Below are positions 20,162 through 28,345 of a stretch of DNA of 64,000 bases, in pieces. The notes beneath the pieces are model-generated. The model did no database searches, had not been told where the DNA came from, and worked only from the letters and a program-made list of their open reading frames with translations. Both the position numbers and the translations under genes were made by a program. This stretch comes from Phaeospirillum tilakii (GTDB taxonomy: Bacteria; Pseudomonadota; Alphaproteobacteria; Rhodospirillales; Magnetospirillaceae): NCBI RefSeq assembly GCF_042683125.1, contig NZ_JBHUIY010000015.1:30011-94010 (forward strand), in the 5' to 3' direction. Each line of letters opens with the position of its first letter. Positions within the stretch are counted from its first letter, which is position 1.

Positions 20162-22864
20162 ATGAGCGTCCGCAGTCTCAAGCCGTTGTTGCATCCGCAA
20201 TCCGTGGCTGTCGTCGGCGCCTCGACCAAGCCCAAGAGCATCGGCTGGGTAGTGATGCGCAACCTCCTGCGCGAGGAATTCGCCGGCCCGGTGATGCCGG
20301 TGACGCCGGAGCATCCCTCGGTCGCCGGGGTGCTGGCCTATCCCGACGTGTCCTGTCTGCCCCAGCCGCCCGACCTCGCCCTGATCTGTTCTCCGCCCGA
20401 GACGGTGCCCCGGGTGCTGGAGACGCTGGGCAAGCGCGGCACCCCGGCCGCCTGCATCATGAGCCAGGGTCTGCACCGCGCCCGCACCCCGGAGGGGGAC
20501 AGCGCGCTGGAACGCACCCTGGCGGTGGCCCGCGCCCACGACATGCGGATCCTCGGCGGCGGCAGCATGGGGATCCTGGTGCCGGGGATCGGGCTCAATG
20601 CCAGCTCCGCCCATCGCGGCGCGCTGCCGGGCAAGCTGGCCTTCGTGTCGCAATCGGGCGCGCTCTGCACCGCCGTGCTCGACTGGGCCCGGCCGCGCGA
20701 GATCGGCTTTTCCCACTTCATCCATCTCGGCGACACCGACGGGGTCGGGTTCGGCGACGTGCTCGATTATCTCGGCAGCGATCCCTCGACCCGGGCGATC
20801 CTGCTCTACATCGAGACGATCCAGCAGCGCCGCAACTTCATGTCCGCCGCCCGCGCCGCCGCCCGCAACAAGCCGGTGCTGGCGATCAAGGCCGGGCGCA
20901 GCATGGAGGGCGGCCGCGCCGCCGCCTCGCATACCGGGGTGCTGGCCGGGTCGGATCTGGTGTTCGACGCGGCACTCCGGCGTGCCGGCATGCTGCGGGT
21001 GCGCGACATCGACGAGATTTTCGGCGCGGTGGAAACCCTGGCCCGCGCCCGTCCGGTCAAGGGGCGGCGGCTCGCCATCCTCACCAATGGCGGCGGCATC
21101 GGCGTGCTGGCCGCCGACGATCTGGCCGAACTCAACGGCGAACTGGCCGCGCTGCCGGAGGAGGTGATCGCCCGGCTCGATTCGGTGCTGCCGCCGACCT
21201 GGTCGCATGGCAATCCGGTCGATATCGCCGGTGACGCCGACGGCGAACGCTACGTCAAGGCGCTGACCATCCTGATCGAGTCCAAGGTGGTGGATTCGAT
21301 CCTGGTGATGCATGCGCCGAGCGCGATCAGCGACCCGTCCGAGGTGGCGGCGGCGGTGATCCGCTGGTGCAAGGACCGGCCGCGCGCCAACATCATGACC
21401 TGCTGGGTCGGCAGCGAGGCGGTCGAGCATGCCCGCCACCTGTTCTCCGGCGCCGGCATTCCCGCCTACGACACCCCGCGCGCGGCGATCCAGGCGCTGA
21501 TGCATCTGATCGAGTACCGCCGCAACCAGACCCTGCTGATGGAAGTGCCGGCCTCGGCCCCGACCGATTTCGTCCCCGACACCGCCCGCGCCCGCGCCCT
21601 GATCGACCGCGCTTTGGCCGAGGGCGGCGGCACCCTCAACGAGCCCGAGGCCAAGGCGGTGCTGGAGGCCTACGGCATTCCGGCGGTCGAGACCCGGGTC
21701 GCGTCTACCCCGGCCGAGGCGGCGGAGATCGCCGCGACGATGAAGGGCCGCCTCGCCCTCAAGATCCTGTCGCCCGACATCGTCCACAAATCCGACGTCG
21801 GCGGGGTGGTGCTCAATCTGCCCGGCCCGGCCGAGGTCGAGAAGGCGGCGCGCGAGATGCTGGAGCGGGTGATCCAGATCTCCCCCGAGGCCCGCATCTC
21901 CGGCTTCACCGTCCAGACCATGGCCCGCCGTCCCGGCGCCCAGGAACTGATCGTCGGCGTCGCCACCGACCCGGTGTTCGGCCCGGTGATCATGTTCGGC
22001 CAGGGCGGCATCGCCGTCGAGGTGATCGCCGACCGGGCGATGGCGCTGCCGCCGCTCAACACCACCCTGGCCAACGAGCTGATCTCGCGCACCAGGGTGT
22101 CGCGCCTGCTTGAGGGCTATCGCGGACGCCCCCCGGCCGACCGCGAGGCGATCGCCCGCTCGCTGGTCCATCTGTCGCAATTGGTGGTCGATTTCCCCGA
22201 GATCGTCGAACTCGACATCAACCCGCTGTTCGCGGATTCGAAGGGGGTGCTGGCGCTCGACGCCCACATCACCGTCGCCCCGGCCCGGCCCGGCACCGAG
22301 CATCTGGCGATCCGGCCCTATCCCAAGGAACTGGAGGAATTGTTCGCCCTGCCGGACGGGCAGCGGGCGCTGCTGCGGCCGATCCGCCCCGAGGACGAGC
22401 CCAACCATCATGTCTTCATCTCGCGCCTGACCCCCGAGGACATCCGCTTCCGCTTCTTCGGGCTGGTCCACGAACTGCCGCACAGCGAGATGGCCCGGCT
22501 GACCCAGATCGATTACGACCGCGAGATGGCCTTCCTCGCCGAGGTGGCCGGCGGCAATGACGGGCGCGAGACCGTCGGCGTGGTCCGCACCGTGACCGAT
22601 CCCGACAATGACAAGGCCGAATTCGCCATCGTCGTGCGGTCCGACCTTAAAGGCAGCGGGCTGGGCAAGCGGCTGCTGACCAAGATGATCGCCTATTGCC
22701 GGTCGCGCGGCACCAAGGTGATCGCCGGGCAGGTGCTGAAGGACAATCCCCGCATGCTGGCCTTCGTCCAGCATCTCGGCTTCGTCCCCACCCGCACCGT
22801 CGATGGCGACATCGTCGAGGTCGAACTCGATCTGCACAGCGCGGCGGCGGCGCGGATCGAGTAG
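20162..22864 (+). CDS. NDP-forming acyl-CoA synthetase / GNAT protein acetyltransferase (Pat/YfiQ-like)
   Basis: 900 aa. Residues ~1-700 have the ADP-forming acyl-CoA synthetase layout: CoA-binding domain (SVAVVGASTKPKSIGW), ligase domain (VSQSGALCTAVLDWA), and ATP-grasp region (EAKAVLEAYGIPAVE, LKILSPDIVHKSDVGGV, GVATDPVFGPVIMFGQGG). Residues ~730-900 are a GNAT acetyltransferase (FFGLVHELPHSEMARL, RSDLKGSGLGKRLLTKMI). His257 lies in SHTGVLAG, at the position of the phosphohistidine of active ADP-forming synthetases. Proteins of this architecture acetylate lysines on acyl-CoA synthetases and other targets. ATG 20162 follows GGAGAGG. Diverges from pta-ackA. Confidence 0.9.
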   Translation: MSVRSLKPLLHPQSVAVVGASTKPKSIGWVVMRNLLREEFAGPVMPVTPEHPSVAGVLAYPDVSCLPQPPDLALICSPPETVPRVLETLGKRGTPAACIMSQGLHRARTPEGDSALERTLAVARAHDMRILGGGSMGILVPGIGLNASSAHRGALPGKLAFVSQSGALCTAVLDWARPREIGFSHFIHLGDTDGVGFGDVLDYLGSDPSTRAILLYIETIQQRRNFMSAARAAARNKPVLAIKAGRSMEGGRAAASHTGVLAGSDLVFDAALRRAGMLRVRDIDEIFGAVETLARARPVKGRRLAILTNGGGIGVLAADDLAELNGELAALPEEVIARLDSVLPPTWSHGNPVDIAGDADGERYVKALTILIESKVVDSILVMHAPSAISDPSEVAAAVIRWCKDRPRANIMTCWVGSEAVEHARHLFSGAGIPAYDTPRAAIQALMHLIEYRRNQTLLMEVPASAPTDFVPDTARARALIDRALAEGGGTLNEPEAKAVLEAYGIPAVETRVASTPAEAAEIAATMKGRLALKILSPDIVHKSDVGGVVLNLPGPAEVEKAAREMLERVIQISPEARISGFTVQTMARRPGAQELIVGVATDPVFGPVIMFGQGGIAVEVIADRAMALPPLNTTLANELISRTRVSRLLEGYRGRPPADREAIARSLVHLSQLVVDFPEIVELDINPLFADSKGVLALDAHITVAPARPGTEHLAIRPYPKELEELFALPDGQRALLRPIRPEDEPNHHVFISRLTPEDIRFRFFGLVHELPHSEMARLTQIDYDREMAFLAEVAGGNDGRETVGVVRTVTDPDNDKAEFAIVVRSDLKGSGLGKRLLTKMIAYCRSRGTKVIAGQVLKDNPRMLAFVQHLGFVPTRTVDGDIVEVELDLHSAAAARIE

Positions 22865-22933
22865 CCCCCCTCCGGGGGGCTGCCGAGAGGCGCTGCCTCT
22901 CGGCGCTCTCCGCGAAGGGCCACGGGCCCTTCG
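22865..22933 (+). repeat. Triple hairpin array after the Pat-like gene (copy 3)
   Basis: Three perfect hairpins in a row: CCCCCC-TCC-GGGGGG (22865-22879), CCGAGAGGC-GCT-GCCTCTCGG (22883-22903) and CGAAGGGCC-ACG-GGCCCTTCG (22913-22933). The last is a compensated variant of the CCAAGGGCC hairpin found elsewhere. It begins directly at the stop codon and probably forms the transcript end. Confidence 0.7.
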
Positions 22934-22948
22934 AACCCCAAGGCAGGC

Positions 22949-22962
22949 TTGACCGGCGTCAA
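22949..22962. promoter_or_regulatory. FNR/FixK-like box upstream of hcp
   Basis: TTGACCGGCGTCAA is a perfect TTGAC-N4-GTCAA dyad, the FNR/FixK/NnrR-type form, centred about 71 bases before the hcp ATG. Hybrid cluster protein genes are classic targets of this regulator family under anaerobic or nitrosative conditions. Confidence 0.6.
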
Positions 22963-23026
22963 GGCGTGGGCCGGTGGGGTGGGGCAGGGTGGGGACAGAG
23001 ATCCTCATCCGGGAAAGGACGATCCG

Positions 23027-24589
23027 ATGTTCTGTTATCAGTGCGAACAGACCGCCCACGGCACCGGCTGCACCGAAATCGGCGTGTGCGGCAAGAATGC
23101 CGAGGTGGCCGGGCGGCAGGACCTGCTGCTCGACGTGACCAAGCAACTGGCACTGCACCTGTCCCGCCGTCCGGCCTCGGAACGCCGCGCCGCCGCCGGG
23201 CTGATCGAGGAGGCGCTGTTCGCCACCGTCACCAACGTCAATTTCGAGGTTGAACGGCTCGACGCGCTGATCCGCACCGTCGCCGCCGCCGCCGGAAGCC
23301 GTCTGCCCGAGGCCGGGGACGACCTCAGGGCGCTGGCCGACGCCGCCGGGATCCCGGCGCGGCGCGAGCGTTACGGCGCCGACGTCACCGGCTTGCAGGA
23401 GCTGCTGACCTATGGGCTGAAGGGGATGGCCGCCTATGCCCACCATGCCCGCCGGCTGGGCCAGGTCTCGGCCGCGGTCGATGATTTCACCCTGACCGCG
23501 CTGGCGGCGCTGGCCGACGGCGAGGCCGATCCCGACCGCCTGCTCGACCTCAACCTGCGCTGCGGCGCCGCCTCGGTCGAGGTGCTGGCCTGTCTCGACG
23601 CCGCCAATACCGGCGCGTTCGGCGCGCCCTCGCCGGCCCCGGTCCGACTGGGCCATCTGCCGGGCAAGGCGATCCTGGTGTCGGGCCATGACCTCGGCGA
23701 CCTCGCCGCCCTGCTCGAGCAGACCGCCGGCACCGGCATCAACATCTACACCCACGGCGAGATGCTGCCGGCGCATGGCTATCCCGAACTGCGCCGTCAT
23801 CCCCATCTGGTCGGCCATTACGGCGGGGCGTGGATGCGCCAGCGGGTCGAGTTTGACGCCTTCCCCGGCGCGATCCTGATGACCACCAACTGCATCCAGA
23901 AGCCGGCCCCCAGCTATGCCGAGCGCCTGTTCACCTGCGGCCCGGTGGCTTGGCCCGGGGTGGGGCACGTCGCCGGCCAGGATTTCAGCGCGGTGATCGC
24001 CGCCGCCCAGGCCGCCCCCGGCTTCACCGATACCGTCAGCCAGGGCGAACATTGGGCCGGCTTCGGCCACCATGCGGTGCTCGGCCTCGCCGACACGGTG
24101 ATCGCGGCGATCAAGAGCGGCGACATCCGCCGCTTCGCGGTGATCGGCGGCTGCGACGGCAGCGACACCGCCCGGTCCTATTACACCGACCTCGCCACCG
24201 GCCTGCCCCAGGATTGGGTGATCATGACCCTCGGCTGCGGCAAGTTCCGGGTGATCGGCCATGATTACGGCCAGATCGGGGCGGTGCCGCGCCTGCTCGA
24301 CCTCGGCCAGTGCAACGACGCCTTCTCGGCGATCCGCATCGCCCAGGCCCTGGCCGGCGCGTTCGAGTGCGACCTGAACGACCTGCCGGTGCGCCTGATC
24401 CTGTCCTGGTACGAGCAGAAGGCGGTGTGCGTGCTGCTGGCCCTGCTGCATCTCGGCCTGCGCGACATCCGCATCGGACCGAGCCTGCCGGCCTTCGTCA
24501 CCCCGGCGCTGTTGCAGATCCTGGCCGACAAGTTCGCCGTCCACCCGGTCGGCACGGTCGAAGCCGATCTCGAAGCCCTGGTGGCGTAA
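23027..24589 (+). CDS. hcp: Hybrid cluster protein (hydroxylamine reductase)
   Basis: Cytoplasmic Fe-S protein that reduces NO or hydroxylamine and protects against nitrosative stress. 520 aa. The N-terminal cluster is MFCYQCEQTAHGTGC with Cys 3, 6, 15 and 21, a Cx2Cx8Cx5C spacing. This is the [4Fe-4S] type rather than the wider Cx2Cx11Cx6C enterobacterial type. Hybrid-cluster ligand regions follow: GEMLPAHGYPEL, MTTNCIQKP, LFTCGPVAWPG, TLGCGKFRV and LDLGQCNDAFSA. ATG 23027 is fixed by MFCYQC, with AAGGA upstream. Its partner reductase hcr is not adjacent. Convergent with sodB. Confidence 0.96.
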   Translation: MFCYQCEQTAHGTGCTEIGVCGKNAEVAGRQDLLLDVTKQLALHLSRRPASERRAAAGLIEEALFATVTNVNFEVERLDALIRTVAAAAGSRLPEAGDDLRALADAAGIPARRERYGADVTGLQELLTYGLKGMAAYAHHARRLGQVSAAVDDFTLTALAALADGEADPDRLLDLNLRCGAASVEVLACLDAANTGAFGAPSPAPVRLGHLPGKAILVSGHDLGDLAALLEQTAGTGINIYTHGEMLPAHGYPELRRHPHLVGHYGGAWMRQRVEFDAFPGAILMTTNCIQKPAPSYAERLFTCGPVAWPGVGHVAGQDFSAVIAAAQAAPGFTDTVSQGEHWAGFGHHAVLGLADTVIAAIKSGDIRRFAVIGGCDGSDTARSYYTDLATGLPQDWVIMTLGCGKFRVIGHDYGQIGAVPRLLDLGQCNDAFSAIRIAQALAGAFECDLNDLPVRLILSWYEQKAVCVLLALLHLGLRDIRIGPSLPAFVTPALLQILADKFAVHPVGTVEADLEALVA

Positions 24590-24595
24590 CGGGAT

Positions 24596-24637
24596 CCAAG
24601 GGCCTACCGGCCCTTGGCGGGCGCGGGCAGAGCCCGC
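24596..24637 (-). repeat. Hairpin repeat unit (copy 4)
   Basis: CCAAGGGCC-TACC-GGCCCTTGG (24596-24617) followed by GCGGGC-AGA-GCCCGC (24623-24637). It reads as one unit in minus orientation, starting six bases after the hcp stop. Confidence 0.78.
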
Positions 24638-24642
24638 CCAAA

Positions 24643-24673
24643 CGGGGCGTTGCCGCGATGCGGCAACGCCCCG
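24643..24673. terminator. Bidirectional hairpin between hcp and sodB
   Basis: Perfect 14-bp stem CGGGGCGTTGCCGC / GCGGCAACGCCCCG with a three-base loop, nine bases from the sodB stop. Located between convergent genes; likely stops both. On the minus strand a short TTT follows. Confidence 0.65.
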
Positions 24674-24681
24674 TAGCCCTG

Positions 24682-25278
24682 TCAGCCGAGATTGGCCTCG
24701 GCGAAGGACCAGTTGGCGAGATGGTCGAGGAAGGCCTGAACGAAATCGGGCCGGCGGTTCTGGTAATCGAGGTAGTAGGCGTGCTCCCACACATCGATGG
24801 TCAGCAGCGCCTTCTGCCCGTGGGCCAGCGGCAGATCGGCGTTGGCGGTCTTGACCACCTTCAGCTTGCCCTGGTCCTCGACCAGCCAGGCCCAGCCCGA
24901 GCCGAACTGGCCGGTGGCAGCGGTCTTGAACTCGGTCTTGAAGGCGTCGAACGAGCCGAAATCGGCCTCGATCCGGGCCAGCAGCTTGGCGCCGGGCTGG
25001 CCGCCGCCGCCCTTGGTCAGGCTGTTCCAGAAGAAGGTGTGGTTCCACACCTGGGCGGCATTGTTGAAGATCGCCTGCTTGGCCGGCAGATCGGCGGCGG
25101 CGGCGAGGATGATCTCCTCCAGCGTCTTGCCTTCGAGATCGGTGTCCTTGATCAGCCCGTTGAGGTTGGTGACATAGGCGGCGTGATGCTTGCCGTGGTG
25201 AAACTCAAGGGTCCGGGCATAGATGTAGGGTTCGAGGGCATTGGGAGCAAAGGGAAGCGGCGGAAGCTCGAAAGCCAT
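24682..25278 (-). CDS. sodB: Superoxide dismutase, Fe/Mn type
   Basis: Converts superoxide to H2O2 and O2. 198 aa, normal for cytoplasmic Fe-SOD. Metal ligands are visible: His27 in EFHHGKHHAAYVTNLN, a second His in NNAAQVWNHTFFWNSL, and Asp/His in DVWEHAYYLDYQNRR. GAGGTG lies ahead of ATG 25278. The frame stays open far upstream into hpnE, but the conserved MAFELPPLPF start fixes the gene. The WNSL and GSGWAWL motifs fit Fe-type enzymes; metal use is not certain from sequence alone. Confidence 0.96.
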   Translation of the reverse strand: MAFELPPLPFAPNALEPYIYARTLEFHHGKHHAAYVTNLNGLIKDTDLEGKTLEEIILAAAADLPAKQAIFNNAAQVWNHTFFWNSLTKGGGGQPGAKLLARIEADFGSFDAFKTEFKTAATGQFGSGWAWLVEDQGKLKVVKTANADLPLAHGQKALLTIDVWEHAYYLDYQNRRPDFVQAFLDHLANWSFAEANLG

Positions 25279-25382
25279 GTTACACCTCGCGTTATCAGGC
25301 TTTTGTGAAACGGCCTGGAATTCATCTAAACCACTGACGCGAAGATAGGCATTTTCCCCCTGGTTGTGAAGGGTCTTATGCC

Positions 25383-26627
25383 TTATGGACCAAAGACCAG
25401 GGCGGGGCGGCCGAGCGCCCACCGCGCGGCATCGAGCCCGCTGGAAATCGCCGCCTCGATGGTGCAGGGCCAGGGCGAGCGCAGCCAGTCGCCGGCCAGC
25501 ATCACCCCGGCCAGCGGGGTCTCGGGGCCGGGGCGGCGGGGCAGGGTGGCGGGATCGTGGGCCAGGGTGGCGCGGCGCTCCTTGATCACCCGCACCGGCG
25601 GGATCGCCGCCGGGTCGCGGCCGAGGACGCGGGCGATCTCGCCCCACAGCACGGCGGCGACCGCGTCGGCGGGACGATCGACCAGCGGCTCGGCCGCCGA
25701 CACCGTCACCGACAGCACGTCGCCGCGCGGAAACAGCCAGTGGCCGAAGCCGTTGACCAGCCCGAGGAACGGCGCGCCACCCGGCAGGGCCACCGCCGCC
25801 TCCAGCCGGAAATGGGCGTTGACGATGGTGCGGGTCGGCAGCGGCGGGATCCAGCCGGGCAGGATCGGCGCCACTGCCCAGGGCGGCAGGGCCAGCACCA
25901 CCCGATCGGCCTCGCCCAGCACCTCCGGCCCGTCCTCGAACAGCAGCCGGCCGCATTCGATCCCGGTCAGGCGGCGGCGGAACTGGATCTCGGCGCCGTA
26001 GCTGGCCAGGGTCGCCAGCGCCGGTGCCACCAGTGCCGCCGACAGGCCATGCGGGAACAGCCAGGGCGACAGCGCCGGGGCGCCGCCCAGCAGCGCCCGC
26101 CGCATCGTCCAGGCAAACATCCGCGCCGAGGCTTCCTCGGGCGCGGTGTTGAGGATCGCCTCGCACAGCGGCTTCCACAGCCGGACGAAGCCGCGTCGGC
26201 TTCCCAGCCGCTCGGCGACACTGGCCTCGCGCCGGGTCCAGGGCAGGCCGAGGGCGCGCAGGATCTCGCCCGGCCCGGCGGGAATCCGGGTCGGGCTGAC
26301 CTCCCAGCGTTCGCCGCTGGCCAGATCGTGGAACGGGAAGCGGGGCGCGACCGGGCGCATCGCCTCCAGCCCGCCGGTGGCGCGGGCATAGGCCAGCGCG
26401 GTACGGTTGGCACCCAGCACCAGATGACTGCCATTGTCGATCACCCGGTCGAGCTTGTCGTCGCGGAACGAGCGGCAGCGCCCGCCGGCGTGACCGGCGG
26501 CTTCATACAGACGGACCCGCACCCCGGCGCGGGCGGCGGCGGTGGCGGCGGCCAGCCCGGCGAGGCCGGCGCCGACGACGTGCAGGGTCTGGGGCTGGGG
26601 GGTCTGGGGCAGGGCAGGGGCGGACAT
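25383..26627 (-). CDS. hpnE: Hydroxysqualene dehydroxylase (FAD-dependent)
   Basis: Removes the hydroxyl of hydroxysqualene to give squalene for hopanoid synthesis. 414 aa. N-terminal FAD dinucleotide fold VVGAGLAGLAAATAAARAG with the downstream GGRCRSFRD, then the amine-oxidase/desaturase body (IDNGSHLVLGANRTALAYARATGG). C-terminal LAGDWLRSPWPCTIEAAISSG contacts flavin. It follows hpnC by 15 bases on the same strand. The dehydroxylase role rests on the HpnC-HpnE pairing known from hopanoid clusters; the usual hpnD is not beside it. Confidence 0.9.
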   Translation of the reverse strand: MSAPALPQTPQPQTLHVVGAGLAGLAAATAAARAGVRVRLYEAAGHAGGRCRSFRDDKLDRVIDNGSHLVLGANRTALAYARATGGLEAMRPVAPRFPFHDLASGERWEVSPTRIPAGPGEILRALGLPWTRREASVAERLGSRRGFVRLWKPLCEAILNTAPEEASARMFAWTMRRALLGGAPALSPWLFPHGLSAALVAPALATLASYGAEIQFRRRLTGIECGRLLFEDGPEVLGEADRVVLALPPWAVAPILPGWIPPLPTRTIVNAHFRLEAAVALPGGAPFLGLVNGFGHWLFPRGDVLSVTVSAAEPLVDRPADAVAAVLWGEIARVLGRDPAAIPPVRVIKERRATLAHDPATLPRRPGPETPLAGVMLAGDWLRSPWPCTIEAAISSGLDAARWALGRPALVFGP

Positions 26628-26642
26628 CGGCCGGGCGGCTCC

Positions 26643-27485
26643 CTACACCACCAGACCGCGCACCAGCCCGACCGCGCCGAGCTGGGCATAATCGGCCGGG
26701 GTCAGCTTGACCGCCTGGGCCAGCGGGTCCTCGCGGCGCAGCCGCCCCGACAGCCGCGCCGCCACCTCGACGGTGATCGCGGTCTGCAACCGCAGCCGGA
26801 GGTCGCGCACCTGCGGCACCAGCAGGCGGGCGCGCAGGATCAGCCCATCGGTCAGATCCAGGATGCGGTCGAACACCCGGCGCAGTTCGGGCGGGCTGGC
26901 CTTCTGGTGCAGCACCGAGCGGTCGAGCCCGACCGCCGCCAGCATGTCGACCGGCAGATAGACCCGGTCGAGCCGGTCCAGATCCTTGGCGCAGTCCTGG
27001 AGATGATTGAGCACCTGAAGCGCCGCGCACAGCGCGTCGCTGGCGGCGAAGGTGGCGGGGGATTCGCCGTGCAGGGTCAGCAGGAACCGCCCGACCGGCG
27101 CCGCCGACGACTGGCAATAGGCCAGCAGATCGTCCCAGTCGGCGCAGTAATTACGGCGGGCGTCGCGGCGAAAGGCGTTGAGCAACTCGGCGGCGGTGTC
27201 GATCAGGGCCGGATCGCCCTTGACCGCGGCGCGGTAGCGGGTGGCGAGGATCTGCTCCGGCCCGGCCTCGCCGCCCTTCAGCGCCCGGTCCAGCGCGTCA
27301 AGCGCGGCGACCTTGCCGTCAGGGCTCAACGCGGCGGAATCCGAGATGTCGTCGGCATGGCGGGCGAAGTGATAATAGTCCATCACCGTCGCCCGCGTCG
27401 CCGCCGACAGCAGCAGCGAGGCGACCGGGAAGTTTTCCTCGCGCGCGCTCTTGCTGGCGGCGGGCAGGGGGGCGGCGACGGTCAC
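26643..27485 (-). CDS. hpnC: Hydroxysqualene synthase HpnC (squalene/phytoene synthase family)
   Basis: Converts presqualene diphosphate to hydroxysqualene. 280 aa. HpnC-type start REENFPVASLLL, first Asp-rich motif YHFARHADDISDS, mid-domain YCQSSAAPVGRFLL, and second Asp-rich motif LQVLNHLQDCAKDLDR. The GTG at 27485 has AAGGA seven bases upstream. Promoter TTGCGG-N17-TATATG is placed just above it. Directly followed by hpnE. HpnC is preferred over HpnD because of the ENFPV start and the neighbour. Confidence 0.88.
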   Translation of the reverse strand: MTVAAPLPAASKSAREENFPVASLLLSAATRATVMDYYHFARHADDISDSAALSPDGKVAALDALDRALKGGEAGPEQILATRYRAAVKGDPALIDTAAELLNAFRRDARRNYCADWDDLLAYCQSSAAPVGRFLLTLHGESPATFAASDALCAALQVLNHLQDCAKDLDRLDRVYLPVDMLAAVGLDRSVLHQKASPPELRRVFDRILDLTDGLILRARLLVPQVRDLRLRLQTAITVEVAARLSGRLRREDPLAQAVKLTPADYAQLGAVGLVRGLVV

Positions 27486-27523
27486 GGCACGATCCTTCCA
27501 TGGACGGCGGGGGAAATCGGCCG

Positions 27524-27552
27524 CATATATGACACGTCTTGCCGGCCCGCAA
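27524..27552 (-). promoter_or_regulatory. Predicted hpnC promoter
   Basis: On the minus strand TTGCGG (27552-27547), a 17-base spacer, TATATG (27529-27524), about 39 bases before the hpnC GTG, inside the 80-bp divergent gap. Confidence 0.5.
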
Positions 27553-27565
27553 CAGATCCCTGCCG

Positions 27566-28345
27566 ATGTCTTCCGCCGCCCATATCCTCGACCTGCTGCG
27601 CCATGGCGACCGCGAACGCTTCGTCGCCGCCCTGTTCGCGCCGCCCGACCGCCGCGACGACCTGATCGCCCTCTACGCCCTCAACGTCGAGCTGGCGCGG
27701 ATCCGCGAGCAGGCGCGCGAGCCGATCGCCGGGCTGATCCGGCTGCAATGGTGGCGCGATTCCGTGCTGGGCGGGCAGGGCGGCGACGGACACCCGCTGG
27801 TCGGGCCGCTGCGCGCCCTCATCGCCCGCCACCGCCTCGATCCCGAGCGGATCGACCGCTTGCTGATCCTGCGCGAACGCGATTTCGCCGACGAGCCGCC
27901 GCCCGACCTCGCCGCCGCCGAGGAGCTGGCCACCGCCGGCCCGGTCGCGCTGGCGGATCTGGCCCTGACCCTGCTGGCGGCCGATGATGAAGCCAACCGG
28001 GCCGCCGCCGCCGGGGTCGCCCGTGCCTGGGGGCTGCTCGGCCATCTGCGCGCCTTGGCCCATCATCGCGCCCTTGGCCGCCGCACCGTGCCCGAATCGG
28101 CGGAGGAGGGGCTGTCGGCCCAGGCCCGCGCCCTGGCCGACCGCGCCGCCGCCGCGCTTGCCGCCGCCCGGGCGCAGCGTGGAACCACGCCAGCCGCTCT
28201 GCCGCTGCTGCTGCCGGCGCTTCAGGCCGATGCTCATCTGCGGGCGCTGCGCCGTGCCGGCTGGAATCCGCTCGATCCCGCGCTGGCGCGTCCTCGGCCG
28301 CGACCGCTGGCGCTGACCTGGGCGGCATGGCGCCGCCGGATCTGA
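27566..28345 (+). CDS. Squalene/phytoene synthase family protein, NDUFAF6-like
   Basis: 259 aa. Resembles the alphaproteobacterial group related to the mitochondrial complex I assembly factor NDUFAF6: DLLRHGDRERFVAALFAP, LIALYALNVELARIREQ, GLIRLQWWRDSVLGG. The Asp-rich metal motifs of true squalene synthases are absent or replaced, so it is unlikely to be the missing presqualene synthase HpnD. Divergent from hpnC by 80 bp. The ATG at 27566 begins the conserved HILDLLR region; its ribosome site is weak. Function inferred from the mitochondrial relative only. Confidence 0.72.
   Translation: MSSAAHILDLLRHGDRERFVAALFAPPDRRDDLIALYALNVELARIREQAREPIAGLIRLQWWRDSVLGGQGGDGHPLVGPLRALIARHRLDPERIDRLLILRERDFADEPPPDLAAAEELATAGPVALADLALTLLAADDEANRAAAAGVARAWGLLGHLRALAHHRALGRRTVPESAEEGLSAQARALADRAAAALAAARAQRGTTPAALPLLLPALQADAHLRALRRAGWNPLDPALARPRPRPLALTWAAWRRRI

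Noticed and set aside
19943..25048. A 1,701-codon minus-strand open frame across the Pat-like gene and hcp
   Set aside because: It runs antisense to two clear genes, has low-complexity composition (HQ, GG, DR runs) and no motif. It is a GC-skew shadow.
27566..28345. Calling the squalene/phytoene-synthase-like gene hpnD
   Set aside because: It lacks clear DxxxD motifs of a presqualene synthase and its N-terminal RLQWWRD pattern fits the NDUFAF6-like group better.
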